A stretch of DNA of 64,000 nt from assembly GCA_036381015.1 (NCBI GenBank), contig DASVDR010000021.1, forward strand, positions 1 to 64,000, in the 5' to 3' direction. The translations under genes and the position numbers were made by a program. The stretch comes from Gammaproteobacteria bacterium. Lineage in GTDB: Bacteria; Pseudomonadota; Gammaproteobacteria; Steroidobacterales; Rariloculaceae. Of the stretch, positions 54,007 to 62,564 are shown piece after piece. The notes below the pieces were generated by a model. That model was not told where the DNA came from. It worked only from the letters and a program-made list of their open reading frames with translations, and searched no databases. How positions within the stretch are numbered: position 1 is the first letter of the stretch; each line of letters opens with the position of its first letter.

Positions 54007-56049
54007 CTACTCCCCGGTCCGCGGCCCGCTTTCCTCGGGCAACGCGAGCGCGACCAGCTCCGCCCCGCGCTCGCCGTCGACGGACATCACGATGAACTGA
54101 CGCCCGTCGATCGCGTAGGTCATCGGCAGGCCGCCGACCGCGCCCGGCAGCTCGATCTCCGCGAGCACCTCGCCGGTCGCCTTGTCGTGCGCGCGGAGCA
54201 CGGGGCTGCCGCCCCAGCCTTCCGCCGTGAAGAGCAGCGTCTTCGTCACGAGGGTCACGGCCCGCGTGGCCCGGCCGGTCGGCGGGAGATCGAGCCCCGC
54301 AAGCGCCGGGTGATTCGCGATCTCGGGCGGCGTGGGGCCGTTCGAAATCACGAAGAGGTGCTCGCCCGCGTTCATGTCGATCGCCGTGATCCGTCCCCAA
54401 GGCGGCTTCACGATCGGCAGGCCGTCGAGCCACGGCAGCTCGCCGGCCCCGCCGGTGATGTAACGCACGTCGGAGACGTCGGGCTCCGCGACGAGCGCCA
54501 TCACGCTCGGCACGGTATAGGAGCCGACGTAGAGCACGTTCGTCTCCGGGTCGAACGCGCCGCCTTCCCAGTTCGCACCGCCGGTCGCGCTCGGCAAGGT
54601 CAGCGTCCCCTGCGTGCCGTCCGCCGCGTTCGAGAGCGACGGCGGCGTGAAGATCGGACCGGTGCGAAAGATCCGGATGCCGTCGAGCGCCTCGGCGCGA
54701 AGCTCGGGCGTGAAGTCGATGAGGTCGTCCTCGGTGAAGCCTTGTCGGTCGAACGGCGGCGGCTTCGTCGGGAAGGGCTGCGTCGGCGATGTCCGCTCGC
54801 CCGGCACGTCCGATTGCGGCACCGGCCGTTCCTCGATCGGCCATACGGGCTCGCCGGTCACGCGATCGAACGTGTACACGAACGCCTGCTTCGTGATCTG
54901 CGCGACGGCCTTGATCTCGCGCCCGTCCACGGTGAGGTCCATCAAGATCGGGGCGGTCGGATTGTCCCAGTCCCAGATGTCGTGGTGGATCAGCTGGTAG
55001 TGCCACACGACCTCGCCGGTCCGCGCGTCGAGGCAGACGAGGCTGTTGCCGTAGAGATTGTCGCCGGGGCGCTCGCCGCCATAGCGGTCGCTCAGCGGCG
55101 CCTCGACCGGCAGGTACACGAGACCGAGCTCGGTGTCGGCCGACATCGACGCCCAGACGCCGGCATTGCCGGTGTACTCGGCGGAGCCCTCGAGCCACGT
55201 CTCGAAGCCCGGCTCCCCGGGCGCGGGAATCGTGTGGAACGTCCACAAATGCTTGCCCGTGCGCACGTCGTAGCCGCGCACGTCGCCCTTCAAATTCGAC
55301 TTCGACGGCGGGCGCATCGCGACCGCGTGCGCGGGACCGACGATGACGACGTCGCCGACGACGAGGGCCGGCGAGCTGTTGCCGATGCTCGAGTGCTCGT
55401 CGAGCTCGCCGCGCACGCCGACCATGAGGTCGACCACGCCGTTCTCGCCGAAGCCCGGGACCGGCCGGCCGGTATCGGGATCGAGCGCGACGAGGTAGAA
55501 GCCCGGCGTGACGACGATCAATCGCTCGTTGCCGCGCCCGTCCGTCCAGTAGGCGAGGCCTCGCCCGGAGGTCTTGCGCGGAGCCGTCTCGAAGCGCTCG
55601 CCGTCGTTCGGGCGCCAGAGCCACAGCGTCTCGCCGGTGGCGGCATCGATCGCGACGACGTTGCGCGTGATGCCCGCGGTCGTGTAGAGCACGCCGCCGA
55701 TCATCAGCGGCGTCGCCTCGTTGCGCTGCTCGGGCCGCGGGCCGAAGTTGCCGGCGTGCCAGCGCCACGCGACCCGCAAGTCGCCGACGTTACCCCGGTG
55801 GATCAGATCGAGCGGCGAGTAGCGTTGCGATGCGAGGTTGCCGCCGTAGACGCGCCATTCGGCGCCGGCGAAGCCGGCCGAGTCGACGGCGGCCTCCGCG
55901 CGCGGCACTTCGGCCGCTGCGGCCGGTGAAGTTTCGGCCTCGGCGATCCCCGCGGCTTCGGCTTCGACGGCCGGCGGCTCGGCCTCCGGAGCGCACGCGG
56001 ACGCGAGAAGAGCGAGCGCTAACGCCGCCGCGGATGCGCAAGCCCTCAC
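54007..56049 (-). CDS. PQQ-dependent dehydrogenase lipoprotein
   Basis: 680 aa. GTG 56049 gives a lipoprotein signal (LALALLASAC lipobox), an Ala/Glu linker, then an eight-bladed quinoprotein propeller: EWRVYGGNLASQRYSPLDLI, repeated DAATGETLW and DPDTGRPV-type tryptophan-docking turns, HHDIWDWDNPTAPILMDL and WGRITAIDMNAGE. It resembles glucose/quinate-type membrane dehydrogenases but has no N-terminal membrane domain and no CxxCH heme site, so electrons must leave through a separate partner. It would be tethered to a membrane facing the periplasm. No pqq synthesis genes are in the window. Confidence 0.85.
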   Translation of the reverse strand: MRACASAAALALALLASACAPEAEPPAVEAEAAGIAEAETSPAAAAEVPRAEAAVDSAGFAGAEWRVYGGNLASQRYSPLDLIHRGNVGDLRVAWRWHAGNFGPRPEQRNEATPLMIGGVLYTTAGITRNVVAIDAATGETLWLWRPNDGERFETAPRKTSGRGLAYWTDGRGNERLIVVTPGFYLVALDPDTGRPVPGFGENGVVDLMVGVRGELDEHSSIGNSSPALVVGDVVIVGPAHAVAMRPPSKSNLKGDVRGYDVRTGKHLWTFHTIPAPGEPGFETWLEGSAEYTGNAGVWASMSADTELGLVYLPVEAPLSDRYGGERPGDNLYGNSLVCLDARTGEVVWHYQLIHHDIWDWDNPTAPILMDLTVDGREIKAVAQITKQAFVYTFDRVTGEPVWPIEERPVPQSDVPGERTSPTQPFPTKPPPFDRQGFTEDDLIDFTPELRAEALDGIRIFRTGPIFTPPSLSNAADGTQGTLTLPSATGGANWEGGAFDPETNVLYVGSYTVPSVMALVAEPDVSDVRYITGGAGELPWLDGLPIVKPPWGRITAIDMNAGEHLFVISNGPTPPEIANHPALAGLDLPPTGRATRAVTLVTKTLLFTAEGWGGSPVLRAHDKATGEVLAEIELPGAVGGLPMTYAIDGRQFIVMSVDGERGAELVALALPEESGPRTGE

Positions 56050-56092
56050 GGCGTCTCCATCGCGCCCGGCGGCCCCGGCGGTTCGTCCGTGC

Positions 56093-56362
56093 TCAATCAC
56101 GCCCGGCGCCGCCTTCACGGCCGGCGTCCCATAGTCGCTCGAACTCCGCCCGACTGACGTTGCTGCTCAGCATGAGCGGTGCGAGACGCGTGATGCCGAA
56201 CCATCCGGGATGCGTCCTCGTCGGAGTGAGCTGATGCGTGACCAGCCCTTCGTCGTCGACGCCGACCTCGCGTTGGACCCATCCGTCCTCGTCGACCTCG
56301 GTGTAGAGCGCCGACATCTCGAGCGTGGCGAGCTCGGTCGTAGTCCATTTGAGATAAACCAT
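56093..56362 (-). CDS. Small hypothetical protein
   Basis: 89 aa: VYLKWTTTELATLEMSALYTEVDEDG, VTHQLTPTRTHPGWFGI, and a helical C-terminus (SRAEFERLWDAG). No signal peptide. No family recognised. It precedes the PQQ dehydrogenase by 43 bases on the same strand, which supports the downstream start chosen there. Confidence 0.55.
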   Translation of the reverse strand: MVYLKWTTTELATLEMSALYTEVDEDGWVQREVGVDDEGLVTHQLTPTRTHPGWFGITRLAPLMLSSNVSRAEFERLWDAGREGGAGRD

Positions 56363-56642
56363 GGCTCCCCGGCGCGACGTCGTCGAGCGATTATAGCGGG
56401 CGCGCCGCCAGCCTCGCGGCGCATAAAAGCCCGCCCCCTCGTCCCGCCGCCGTTCGGCGGGACGCGTCGATGCTTCGCGCCCCCGATCGTCTATCGGGCA
56501 CGCCGGCCGATCGCGCGCGCCCGCGGCTCGCGGGCGAGCGCATCGGCCAAAGAGCTAGCGCGGGGTGGGGCCGGCCGGGCGCCGGGCCGACGAAGTGCTC
56601 GTAAACCGATCCGGGCCGGCCCGCCTTCGCGCGGACGAGCCC

Positions 56643-56894
56643 CTAGTGCCTTTCGCGCGGCCGCGCCTCGTTGACGCGCAGCGCGCGACCGCCGACATCC
56701 TTGCCGTTCAACTGGGCGACTGCCGCTTCCGCCTCTTTCTGATTCGGCATCTCGACGAAGCCGAAGCCGCGCGAGCGGCCCGTCTCGCGATCCATGAGGA
56801 TCTTCACGGAGGAGACTTCGCCGTATGCGGCGAACGCATCGCGAAGCTCGCTCTCGCTCATGCCGTAGGAAAGATTGCCGACGTAAATATTCAT
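56643..56894 (-). CDS. RRM-type RNA-binding protein
   Basis: 83 aa, a single RNA-recognition motif: MNIYVGNLSYGMSESELRDAF (RNP2 = IYVGNL), then RSRGFGFVEM (RNP1) and GGRALRVNEARPRE. Such short bacterial RRM proteins are often cold-inducible RNA chaperones. Start ATG 56894; a strong hairpin 58 bases upstream on its message could be regulatory. Confidence 0.92.
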   Translation of the reverse strand: MNIYVGNLSYGMSESELRDAFAAYGEVSSVKILMDRETGRSRGFGFVEMPNQKEAEAAVAQLNGKDVGGRALRVNEARPRERH

Positions 56895-56951
56895 AAGACC
56901 GACTCTCGCGCCGTTTCGCACAGCTAGCCACTCAACCAACGGCGCAAGATC

Positions 56952-56996
56952 AAGCGCTAGATCGGTAGATCCTTAGAGCAAAAGGTCCTAGCGCTT
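56952..56996 (-). promoter_or_regulatory. Stem-loop in the 5' leader of the RRM gene
   Basis: AAGCGCTAG (56952-56960) and CTAGCGCTT (56988-56996) are perfect 9-base inverted repeats enclosing 27 bases that are AT-rich for this genome. It lies 58 bases before the ATG on the minus strand. There is no T-run after the stem on that strand. The position would suit a leader structure controlling a cold-inducible RNA chaperone, but that is inference. Confidence 0.5.
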
Positions 56997-57070
56997 TCGT
57001 CCAACCTCGATCGACCGAAACCTACGCCACAAGGGCGTGACACCGACTCTACGGCGAGCCATCGAGAGCG

Positions 57071-57535
57071 TCAATCCCGGGACATTCTCGAGGTCGTCGA
57101 AATTCGGCGTCGCGCTTCCGGCCTGGTGCAGCCGAGCGCGTCGAGCCATGCACAGACGCACAGGACCGCCACCGCGGCGAGCCACAGATAGAACCCGGCG
57201 CGCAACATAAAGTCGGGGGCCTGCTGACCGCCGCGCAGCAGCACGTCGGTCGCGAAGGTCGAGAGCGCGAAGAGCAGCGCGGCCGCGGACGCGCCGGCCG
57301 CAACGCGAGCGCGGCGAAGCGCGGCGGCGGCGAGGGCCGCCGCGAACAGGGGGTTCGCGAGCCACGCAGGCATGCCGCGAGGCAGGGCTTGCCACCCGCG
57401 CACGAGCACGTCGAGCCCGTCGAGCGTCGGGCCGCCCCGAACCTCGATCGCGGGCAGCGCGAGCGACGCGGCCCACGCGAGCGCGACCGCCGCGAGCGCG
57501 CCGAAGCGAAGCGAGGATGCGGAAGAGCGGTTCAT
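57071..57535 (-). CDS. Small polytopic membrane protein
   Basis: 154 aa with about four hydrophobic segments (about 10-30, 58-80, 82-100, 118-135) and short basic loops (LRRARV, RPEARRR). No family recognised. The last 20 residues are polar. Confidence 0.6.
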   Translation of the reverse strand: MNRSSASSLRFGALAAVALAWAASLALPAIEVRGGPTLDGLDVLVRGWQALPRGMPAWLANPLFAAALAAAALRRARVAAGASAAALLFALSTFATDVLLRGGQQAPDFMLRAGFYLWLAAVAVLCVCAWLDALGCTRPEARRRISTTSRMSRD

Positions 57536-57617
57536 GCGGCACGTTGGACACGTTGGACGCCCCCGAATGCGGGACGCGGGAGCACGGACGGGCGGTGGAT
57601 GCGCGGCGCCCGGCGCG

Positions 57618-58082
57618 TCACTCGGGAAGGGGCGTGAAGCGCGTCAGACGCACGTCGAGCTCGTCGCCGATCAGATTCGGGTCGTAGTCGACGTACACCC
57701 GCGTCGGGTAACCGAGCTCGGCGTCGTAATCCACGCGGACCACGGCCGCCCACGCGCCGGCCGCCTCCACGAGATCGAACAGCCCTTCGATCGTCCAGTA
57801 CCAGCGCAAGCTCTCCGGAGCGGCGTCGACGAAACCGTCCGCACCGACGACTTCGTGCCGCACGCGGACGACCTCGTTGCCGCGAACCGTCACCAGCGTC
57901 TCGGGCGGCGATTCCGGATGGCACTCGCAGTATTTGTCGTAGCCGTATTCGTAGGCGCCGACGGCCGCGGCCTCCCACAGGCTCCGGTACTCGGCCAGCT
58001 CGTCGGCTCCGGCCCCGATCGCGGGCGCCGCGACGGCTAACGACAGGATCGCGGCGAGCGCGGAGCGGAGCCTAGCGCGCAT
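57618..58082 (-). CDS. Exported DUF6174-like protein
   Basis: 154 aa. Signal peptide (ILSLAVAAPAIGA), then LWEAAAVGAYEYGYDKYCECHPESPPETLVTV, a TIEGLFDLVEAA helix and the closing VRVDYDAELGYPTRVYVDYDPNLIGDE, which is the characteristic DUF6174 ending. Function is unknown. Its start overlaps the GFA gene stop by 11 bases. Confidence 0.72.
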   Translation of the reverse strand: MRARLRSALAAILSLAVAAPAIGAGADELAEYRSLWEAAAVGAYEYGYDKYCECHPESPPETLVTVRGNEVVRVRHEVVGADGFVDAAPESLRWYWTIEGLFDLVEAAGAWAAVVRVDYDAELGYPTRVYVDYDPNLIGDELDVRLTRFTPLPE

Positions 58083-58476
58083 GACTTCCTCCTTCCTCGA
58101 GCGGCGGCAGCTCGTGAGCGTGCTGTTCCCAATTCGCGCCGTCGAAGTGCCGGACGATGCGCACCGCCTTCACGGTCTCGGGCGAGATGCACCGCGCGTT
58201 CACGCTCACGCCCTCGGGGTGCGAGCGCGGCACGTAGAAGGACTTGACGCCGCACACACGGCAAAACAGATGCTCGGCGACGCCCGTGTTGAAGCGATAG
58301 CTCGTGAGGTGCTCGCGTCCGCGCAGCAGCTCGAAGCGGCTCTTCGGCACGATGTAGTGCAGATGGCCCGACATCCGGCAAATCGAGCAGTTGCATTCCG
58401 AGACCTCGAGCTCGTCCGGCCCCTCGACCGTGAATGCGACCCGCCCGCAATGGCAGCCGCCTTGATGCATCGTCAT
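58072..58476 (-). CDS. GFA-family (glutathione-dependent formaldehyde-activating-like) zinc protein
   Basis: 134 aa. Zinc ligands of the GFA fold: GGCHCGRVAF, CNCSICRMSG and FCRVCGVKSFY. The family includes glutathione-formaldehyde adduct-forming enzymes and many untested homologues; this one has no adjacent formaldehyde dehydrogenase. Start ATG 58476 (an alternative Met lies two codons later). Confidence 0.85.
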   Translation of the reverse strand: MTMHQGGCHCGRVAFTVEGPDELEVSECNCSICRMSGHLHYIVPKSRFELLRGREHLTSYRFNTGVAEHLFCRVCGVKSFYVPRSHPEGVSVNARCISPETVKAVRIVRHFDGANWEQHAHELPPLEEGGSHAR

Positions 58477-58538
58477 CGCCGTCGTCTCCCGAGGTCTGCT
58501 TTGCGTCGCCCTTCGCCGGCCTTGGCAGCCTGTCGCCG

Positions 58539-58895
58539 TCAAGAGGATACGGCGCCCGGTTGACGGCGGCGCCCGAGCCGGATCAGCAGCCCGGCCACAA
58601 GGTAGCAGACGTTCAAACGGCCCGCCCACCCCAGCCAGTGGTCCGCGCCGACGAGCGCGAAGCCGACCGGAAAGAACGACGCGGCGAAGAGGAAGAGGAG
58701 GACCGTGCCGTGACCGCGCACGGCCGCGATCACGGCGAACAGCCCGAGCAGCGCCATCAGCAGCGAGACGACGAAATTGATGCCGGTGAGCGCCACGCCC
58801 GGCGACGGCATCCAGAGCGCGAGCACCCAGAGAACGCTGACGGCCGCGCCGGCGAGCGCGCCGAGCCCCCGCCCCGTGTAATCGAGCGCCTTCAC
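58539..58895 (-). CDS. Small membrane protein, four helices
   Basis: 118 aa. Hydrophobic segments at about 12-30, 38-57, 62-82 and 88-107 with few charged residues. No family recognised. It is the upstream neighbour of the GFA gene on the same strand. Confidence 0.55.
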   Translation of the reverse strand: MKALDYTGRGLGALAGAAVSVLWVLALWMPSPGVALTGINFVVSLLMALLGLFAVIAAVRGHGTVLLFLFAASFFPVGFALVGADHWLGWAGRLNVCYLVAGLLIRLGRRRQPGAVSS

Positions 58896-58938
58896 CTCGG
58901 CCCGCGGGCGACGCGCCCGCGGCGCGCCGGCCAGCCGT

Positions 58939-59154
58939 TCAGAGTCGGGCCGACGCGATGACGATCGCCGCCGCGAGCAGCGTGAGACCGACGCCGATCC
59001 CGAGGCCGGCGCCGATCGCGGCGCCGATGCCCGGAATGCCGAACAGCGCGCCCCCGAAGATGCCGGACAGCGTGCCGAACACGAGGCCGCCGGGTACGGC
59101 CAGCACTCCCCAGAACGGAAACCGGCTCGGCGGGCGGCTGGGCCCGGCGCTCAC
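58939..59154 (-). CDS. Small glycine-rich membrane protein
   Basis: 71 aa. Two hydrophobic, Gly-rich stretches (WGVLAVPGGLVFGTLSGIFGG and PGIGAAIGAGLGIGVGLTLL) with GxxxG-like spacing that favours helix packing. No family recognised. Confidence 0.5.
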   Translation of the reverse strand: MSAGPSRPPSRFPFWGVLAVPGGLVFGTLSGIFGGALFGIPGIGAAIGAGLGIGVGLTLLAAAIVIASARL

Positions 59155-59244
59155 GGGAGCGCCCCGGTGAATCGGCGGGGCATGACGAGAACCCCTTTCG
59201 AGGTGGGCTTGGGTCCATCATACGCGCGCGGCCGACCGCCGGCG

Positions 59245-59520
59245 CTATGGGGCGGCCCAGACGGTCCAGATACCCACCGCGATGAAGCCGACGCCGGCGG
59301 CGTAGGACAGGTACTTCGGGCTCACGTACTGCGCCACGAGCGAGCCCGCGGCGACGCCGAGCGCGGAGCAGACGACGAGCGCCGCCGAAGCGCCGAGAAA
59401 AACCAGCCAGGGACTGACGGCCTCGCGGCTCGCGAAAAGCATCGTCGCGAGCTGCGTCTTGTCGCCGAGCTCGGCGAGAAAGACCGTCGCAAAGACGGTG
59501 AGGAAAAGCTTGATCGACAT
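59245..59520 (-). CDS. Half-size UPF0016/GDT1-family metal transporter
   Basis: 91 aa from ATG 59520 (ATG 59529 possible). Contains the family signature LAELGDKTQLATM in the first of three helices. Most members carry two such repeats in about 190-200 aa; this one has a single repeat, so it should form dimers or pair with another half. The family moves manganese, calcium or protons. Confidence 0.8.
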   Translation of the reverse strand: MSIKLFLTVFATVFLAELGDKTQLATMLFASREAVSPWLVFLGASAALVVCSALGVAAGSLVAQYVSPKYLSYAAGVGFIAVGIWTVWAAP

Positions 59521-59545
59521 GGTCTCCATCGCTTGCGGCCGTTCG

Positions 59546-59890
59546 TCAGTGCGCACGGAACACGAAGTATACGGCACCGACGAGACACAACGCGGCCCAC
59601 AGGTAGTCGAGCTTCAACGGCTCCTTCAAGTAGAGAAACGCGAACGGCACGAACACCGCGAGCGTGATGACCTCTTGCAGCACCTTGAGCTGCCCGACCG
59701 ACAGCACCGCGTATCCGATCCGGTTGCCCGGTACCTGCAGCAGGTACTCGAAGAATGCGATGCCCCAGCTCGCGATCGCGGCCACGAACCACGGCCGGCC
59801 GCCGAGCTCCTTCAGATGGGCATACCATGCGAACGTCATGAACACGTTGCTGACCGACAGGAGGAGAACCGTCAACACCACGTTGTGCAT
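59546..59890 (-). CDS. DMT-superfamily DUF486 membrane protein
   Basis: 114 aa with four helices (NVVLTVLLLSVSNVFMTFAWY, FVAAIASWGIAFFEYLLQVPGNRIGYAVLSVGQLKVLQEVITLAVF, LKLDYLWAALCLVGAVYFVF). The central RIGY-LKVLQEVITL wording is the DUF486 hallmark. No substrate known. It shares the strand with the UPF0016 gene 25 bases on. Confidence 0.85.
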   Translation of the reverse strand: MHNVVLTVLLLSVSNVFMTFAWYAHLKELGGRPWFVAAIASWGIAFFEYLLQVPGNRIGYAVLSVGQLKVLQEVITLAVFVPFAFLYLKEPLKLDYLWAALCLVGAVYFVFRAH

Positions 59891-59958
59891 CGGGAGCGAC
59901 TCGCTTCGGATTGGATTTTGCGCGGGCCGGCGGCCGCCGCGCCCGTCTTCGAACGCTT

Positions 59959-61026
59959 TCAGCGCCTCTTGATGACGAGCCTGCCTTTCGGCGGCTCGCG
60001 ATGATGCTTGTCCTTGTACATCGCACGGTCCGCGGCGCTGATGATCTGTTGCAGACCATTGCCGTCCTCGGGAAAAGTCCCGGCGCCGACGGCGACCTTC
60101 ACGCGCACCATCTTCACCTCGACCTCGAGGGTCGTGGAGAACACGACGTTGCGGATGCGCTGCGCCACTTCCTCCGCCACCGCTCTGTCGACGTCGGCGA
60201 GCAGCACGACGAACTCGTCGCCGCCGTAACGGGCGACGATGTCGCTCGAGCGCGTGAGGCGCTGCAGCGCGTCCGCAACGAGCTTCACCGCACGGTTCCC
60301 CGCCTCGTGGCCGAACGTGTCGTTGATCGACTTCAGCCGGTCCATGTCGATCAGCAGCACGGAGTAGGGCCGTCCCGTCCGGCTCGCACGCGTGTGCTCG
60401 CGATCCGCGAGCCTCATGAAAGCGCGCAGGTTGTAGAGGCCGGTGAGCTCGTCGCGATCGGACAGGGCGCGAATGCGCGCCTTCGACGCGTGGATGTTCT
60501 CCGCGAGCAGCGTCGTCGAGAACGTGACGAGCACGAACGGCGCGAGCACACCGACCGCTTCCGCGGCCATGCGCGCGTCGATCGCGTCGAAGCCCGCTTC
60601 CAGCGTGGCGAGGAGCGCGTAGCACAGGCACACGAGCACCATGACGAGAGATGCGGCGCGCTTGTCGAGCGCGAGAGCCGCCGTGATGATCGGCAGCAGA
60701 TACAGGTTCACCAGCGGGCTGTCGACGCCGCCGGCGAAGCCGAGCACGCCGGTGGTGAACGCGAGCATCGCGAGGATCTCGACCGCGATCTTGAAGCGCG
60801 GCTGCCGCGAGAGAACGCGCGTGTAGCGGAACACCAGCACGAACGCGGCGAAGCCGACGAGGATCGCGATCACGGCCGGAGCATGCGCAAGCTCCGGACC
60901 GGTCACGAACAGGTAGAGGATCACGAGGATCAGGAGCAGCCACTCGACTTCCGAGATGCTGCGCGCAAAGCCTCGCAGCTGCGCCTGCTCGATCTCGAGA
61001 CTATGGTCGATCGGGTTCTGGTTCAT
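59959..61026 (-). CDS. Membrane diguanylate cyclase (GGDEF)
   Basis: 355 aa. Six hydrophobic segments (about 28-178) form a membrane sensor; the GGDEF domain (about 188-352) has DELTGLYNLRAF, DMDRLKSINDTFGH, the active site RYGGDEFVVLL and an RxxD inhibitory site (RSSD) five residues before it, so product inhibition is expected. It should make cyclic di-GMP, a signal for surface versus motile life. No EAL domain is present. Confidence 0.93.
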   Translation of the reverse strand: MNQNPIDHSLEIEQAQLRGFARSISEVEWLLLILVILYLFVTGPELAHAPAVIAILVGFAAFVLVFRYTRVLSRQPRFKIAVEILAMLAFTTGVLGFAGGVDSPLVNLYLLPIITAALALDKRAASLVMVLVCLCYALLATLEAGFDAIDARMAAEAVGVLAPFVLVTFSTTLLAENIHASKARIRALSDRDELTGLYNLRAFMRLADREHTRASRTGRPYSVLLIDMDRLKSINDTFGHEAGNRAVKLVADALQRLTRSSDIVARYGGDEFVVLLADVDRAVAEEVAQRIRNVVFSTTLEVEVKMVRVKVAVGAGTFPEDGNGLQQIISAADRAMYKDKHHREPPKGRLVIKRR

Positions 61027-61184
61027 CGCGCCGGCATTACCGACCCGGCGGCCGGCCCGGGGCGTCCAAAGCCGGCACGAGAATCATCGCGGAATCCGCG
61101 TCGTCTGCGCGGGCCGACCGGACTCGAGCCGCTCGTTCCGATGAGCATCGGGCGCGACACGCGCCGGAGCCCGCGTGCCCGCGA

Positions 61185-62447
61185 TCAGTCCGCCCGGCTC
61201 GCCGTGACCGGCTGCGCGGGAATGTCGAGGCCAGTGAACCCGATCAGCCGCAGCGCTTCGCGCAGCTGCCGGTCCTCGAGCATCGTCGTGGTCCCGTCCG
61301 GCCCGCGGTAGCGCCGCTTCGGGTCGTCGTTCTCGACGGTCACGTCGGGCTCGATGCCGATGCCGTTGATCGAGTGGCCCGACGGCGTGACGTACAGGGA
61401 CGTGGTCAGCTTGATCGCGCTGCCTTGGCCGAGCGGCATCACCGTCTGCACCGAGCCCTTGCCGTACGTGCGCGTGCCGACGAGGCGGGCGCGCCCGTGG
61501 TCCTTCAGCGCGCCGGCGACGATCTCGGAGGCGGACGCCGAGCCGCCGTTCACGAGCACGACCAACGGCACCTTCTCGAGCACGTCGCCCTCGTCGGCGT
61601 AGCGCTCGAAGGTGGCCTTCCGGGCGCGGCCGTTGCCGCGCACGATCAGTCCCTGGCGGAGGAACAAGTCCGAGACGTCGATCGCCGCCTCGAGCACGCC
61701 GCCGGGATTGTTGCGCAGATCGAGGACGAGCCCTTTGAGCTCCTCGCCCGCGTCGCGGCGGAGCTCGATCGCAGCCGACTCGAGGTCCTTCGCGGTCGTG
61801 TTCGAGAACGACGTGAGGCGCAGATAGCCGAAGCCGTCGTCGAGCAGCTCGCTGCGGACCGTGTTCACGTGGATGTCGGCGCGCGTCAGCGTGAATTCGA
61901 GCGGCGCCGCGGCGCCGTGCCGCGCGACGTCGAGCGTGACGCTCGTCCCCGCCTCGCCGCGCATGCGCCCGACCGTGGCCTCGAGGTTCTCCGGGTCCAC
62001 CGGCACGCCGTCCACGGCGACCACGACGTCCCCCGGCAGAATGCCGGCCCGTGCCGCCGGCGAGCCTTCGAGCGGCGCGATGACGACGACCTTGCCCTCC
62101 TCCACGTTGACGTCGATGCCGACGCCCGAGTAGTTGCCGGTGGTGCTGATCCGGACGTCCTCGTAGTCGCCCGGGGCGAGGTACCGGGAATGCTTGTCGA
62201 GCTCGCCGAGGATGCCGCGGATCGCGTTCTCGACGATGCGCCGCTCGTCCACCGGGTTCACGTACTCGTCGCGGACCCGCTCGACGACCTCGGTCAACAG
62301 CCTCAGGTTTTCCGGCGAGAGCCCGGCGTGCGTGCCGACGTCGTGCTGGACCTCGCGGCCGGCGAGGACGGTGCCTCCGAGGGACATCGTGAGCCCGAGC
62401 ACGATACCCGTGGCCATAACCAGAATACTTCTAATTTTCAGCGGCAT
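61185..62447 (-). CDS. ctpA: S41 family C-terminal processing peptidase
   Basis: 420 aa. Signal anchor at the N-terminus; DEYVNPVDERRIVENAIRGIL, SRYLAPGDY, a PDZ domain (about 90-175; GIDVNVEEGKVVV, GDVVVAVDGVPV) and the catalytic core with Ser in NGGSASASEIVAGAL and Lys in YGKGSVQTV. It cleaves C-termini of periplasmic proteins. Start ATG 62447. It follows envC on the same strand, as in other Gammaproteobacteria. Confidence 0.93.
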   Translation of the reverse strand: MPLKIRSILVMATGIVLGLTMSLGGTVLAGREVQHDVGTHAGLSPENLRLLTEVVERVRDEYVNPVDERRIVENAIRGILGELDKHSRYLAPGDYEDVRISTTGNYSGVGIDVNVEEGKVVVIAPLEGSPAARAGILPGDVVVAVDGVPVDPENLEATVGRMRGEAGTSVTLDVARHGAAAPLEFTLTRADIHVNTVRSELLDDGFGYLRLTSFSNTTAKDLESAAIELRRDAGEELKGLVLDLRNNPGGVLEAAIDVSDLFLRQGLIVRGNGRARKATFERYADEGDVLEKVPLVVLVNGGSASASEIVAGALKDHGRARLVGTRTYGKGSVQTVMPLGQGSAIKLTTSLYVTPSGHSINGIGIEPDVTVENDDPKRRYRGPDGTTTMLEDRQLREALRLIGFTGLDIPAQPVTASRAD

Positions 62448-62564
62448 AGCAAAAGGCTCGCCCCCCGGTACAGGCACCTTAGCATATCGAGAGCAAAATC
62501 TGGAATGGCCCCGTGCGGAGCTCGCGAGGGCCGCGCGGGCCGGCCGGGAGCCGCGCCCCTCCAG

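Noticed and set aside
53434-55929. Long plus-strand frame opposite the PQQ dehydrogenase
   Set aside because: Shadow of the quinoprotein gene, whose motifs are unmistakable on the minus strand.
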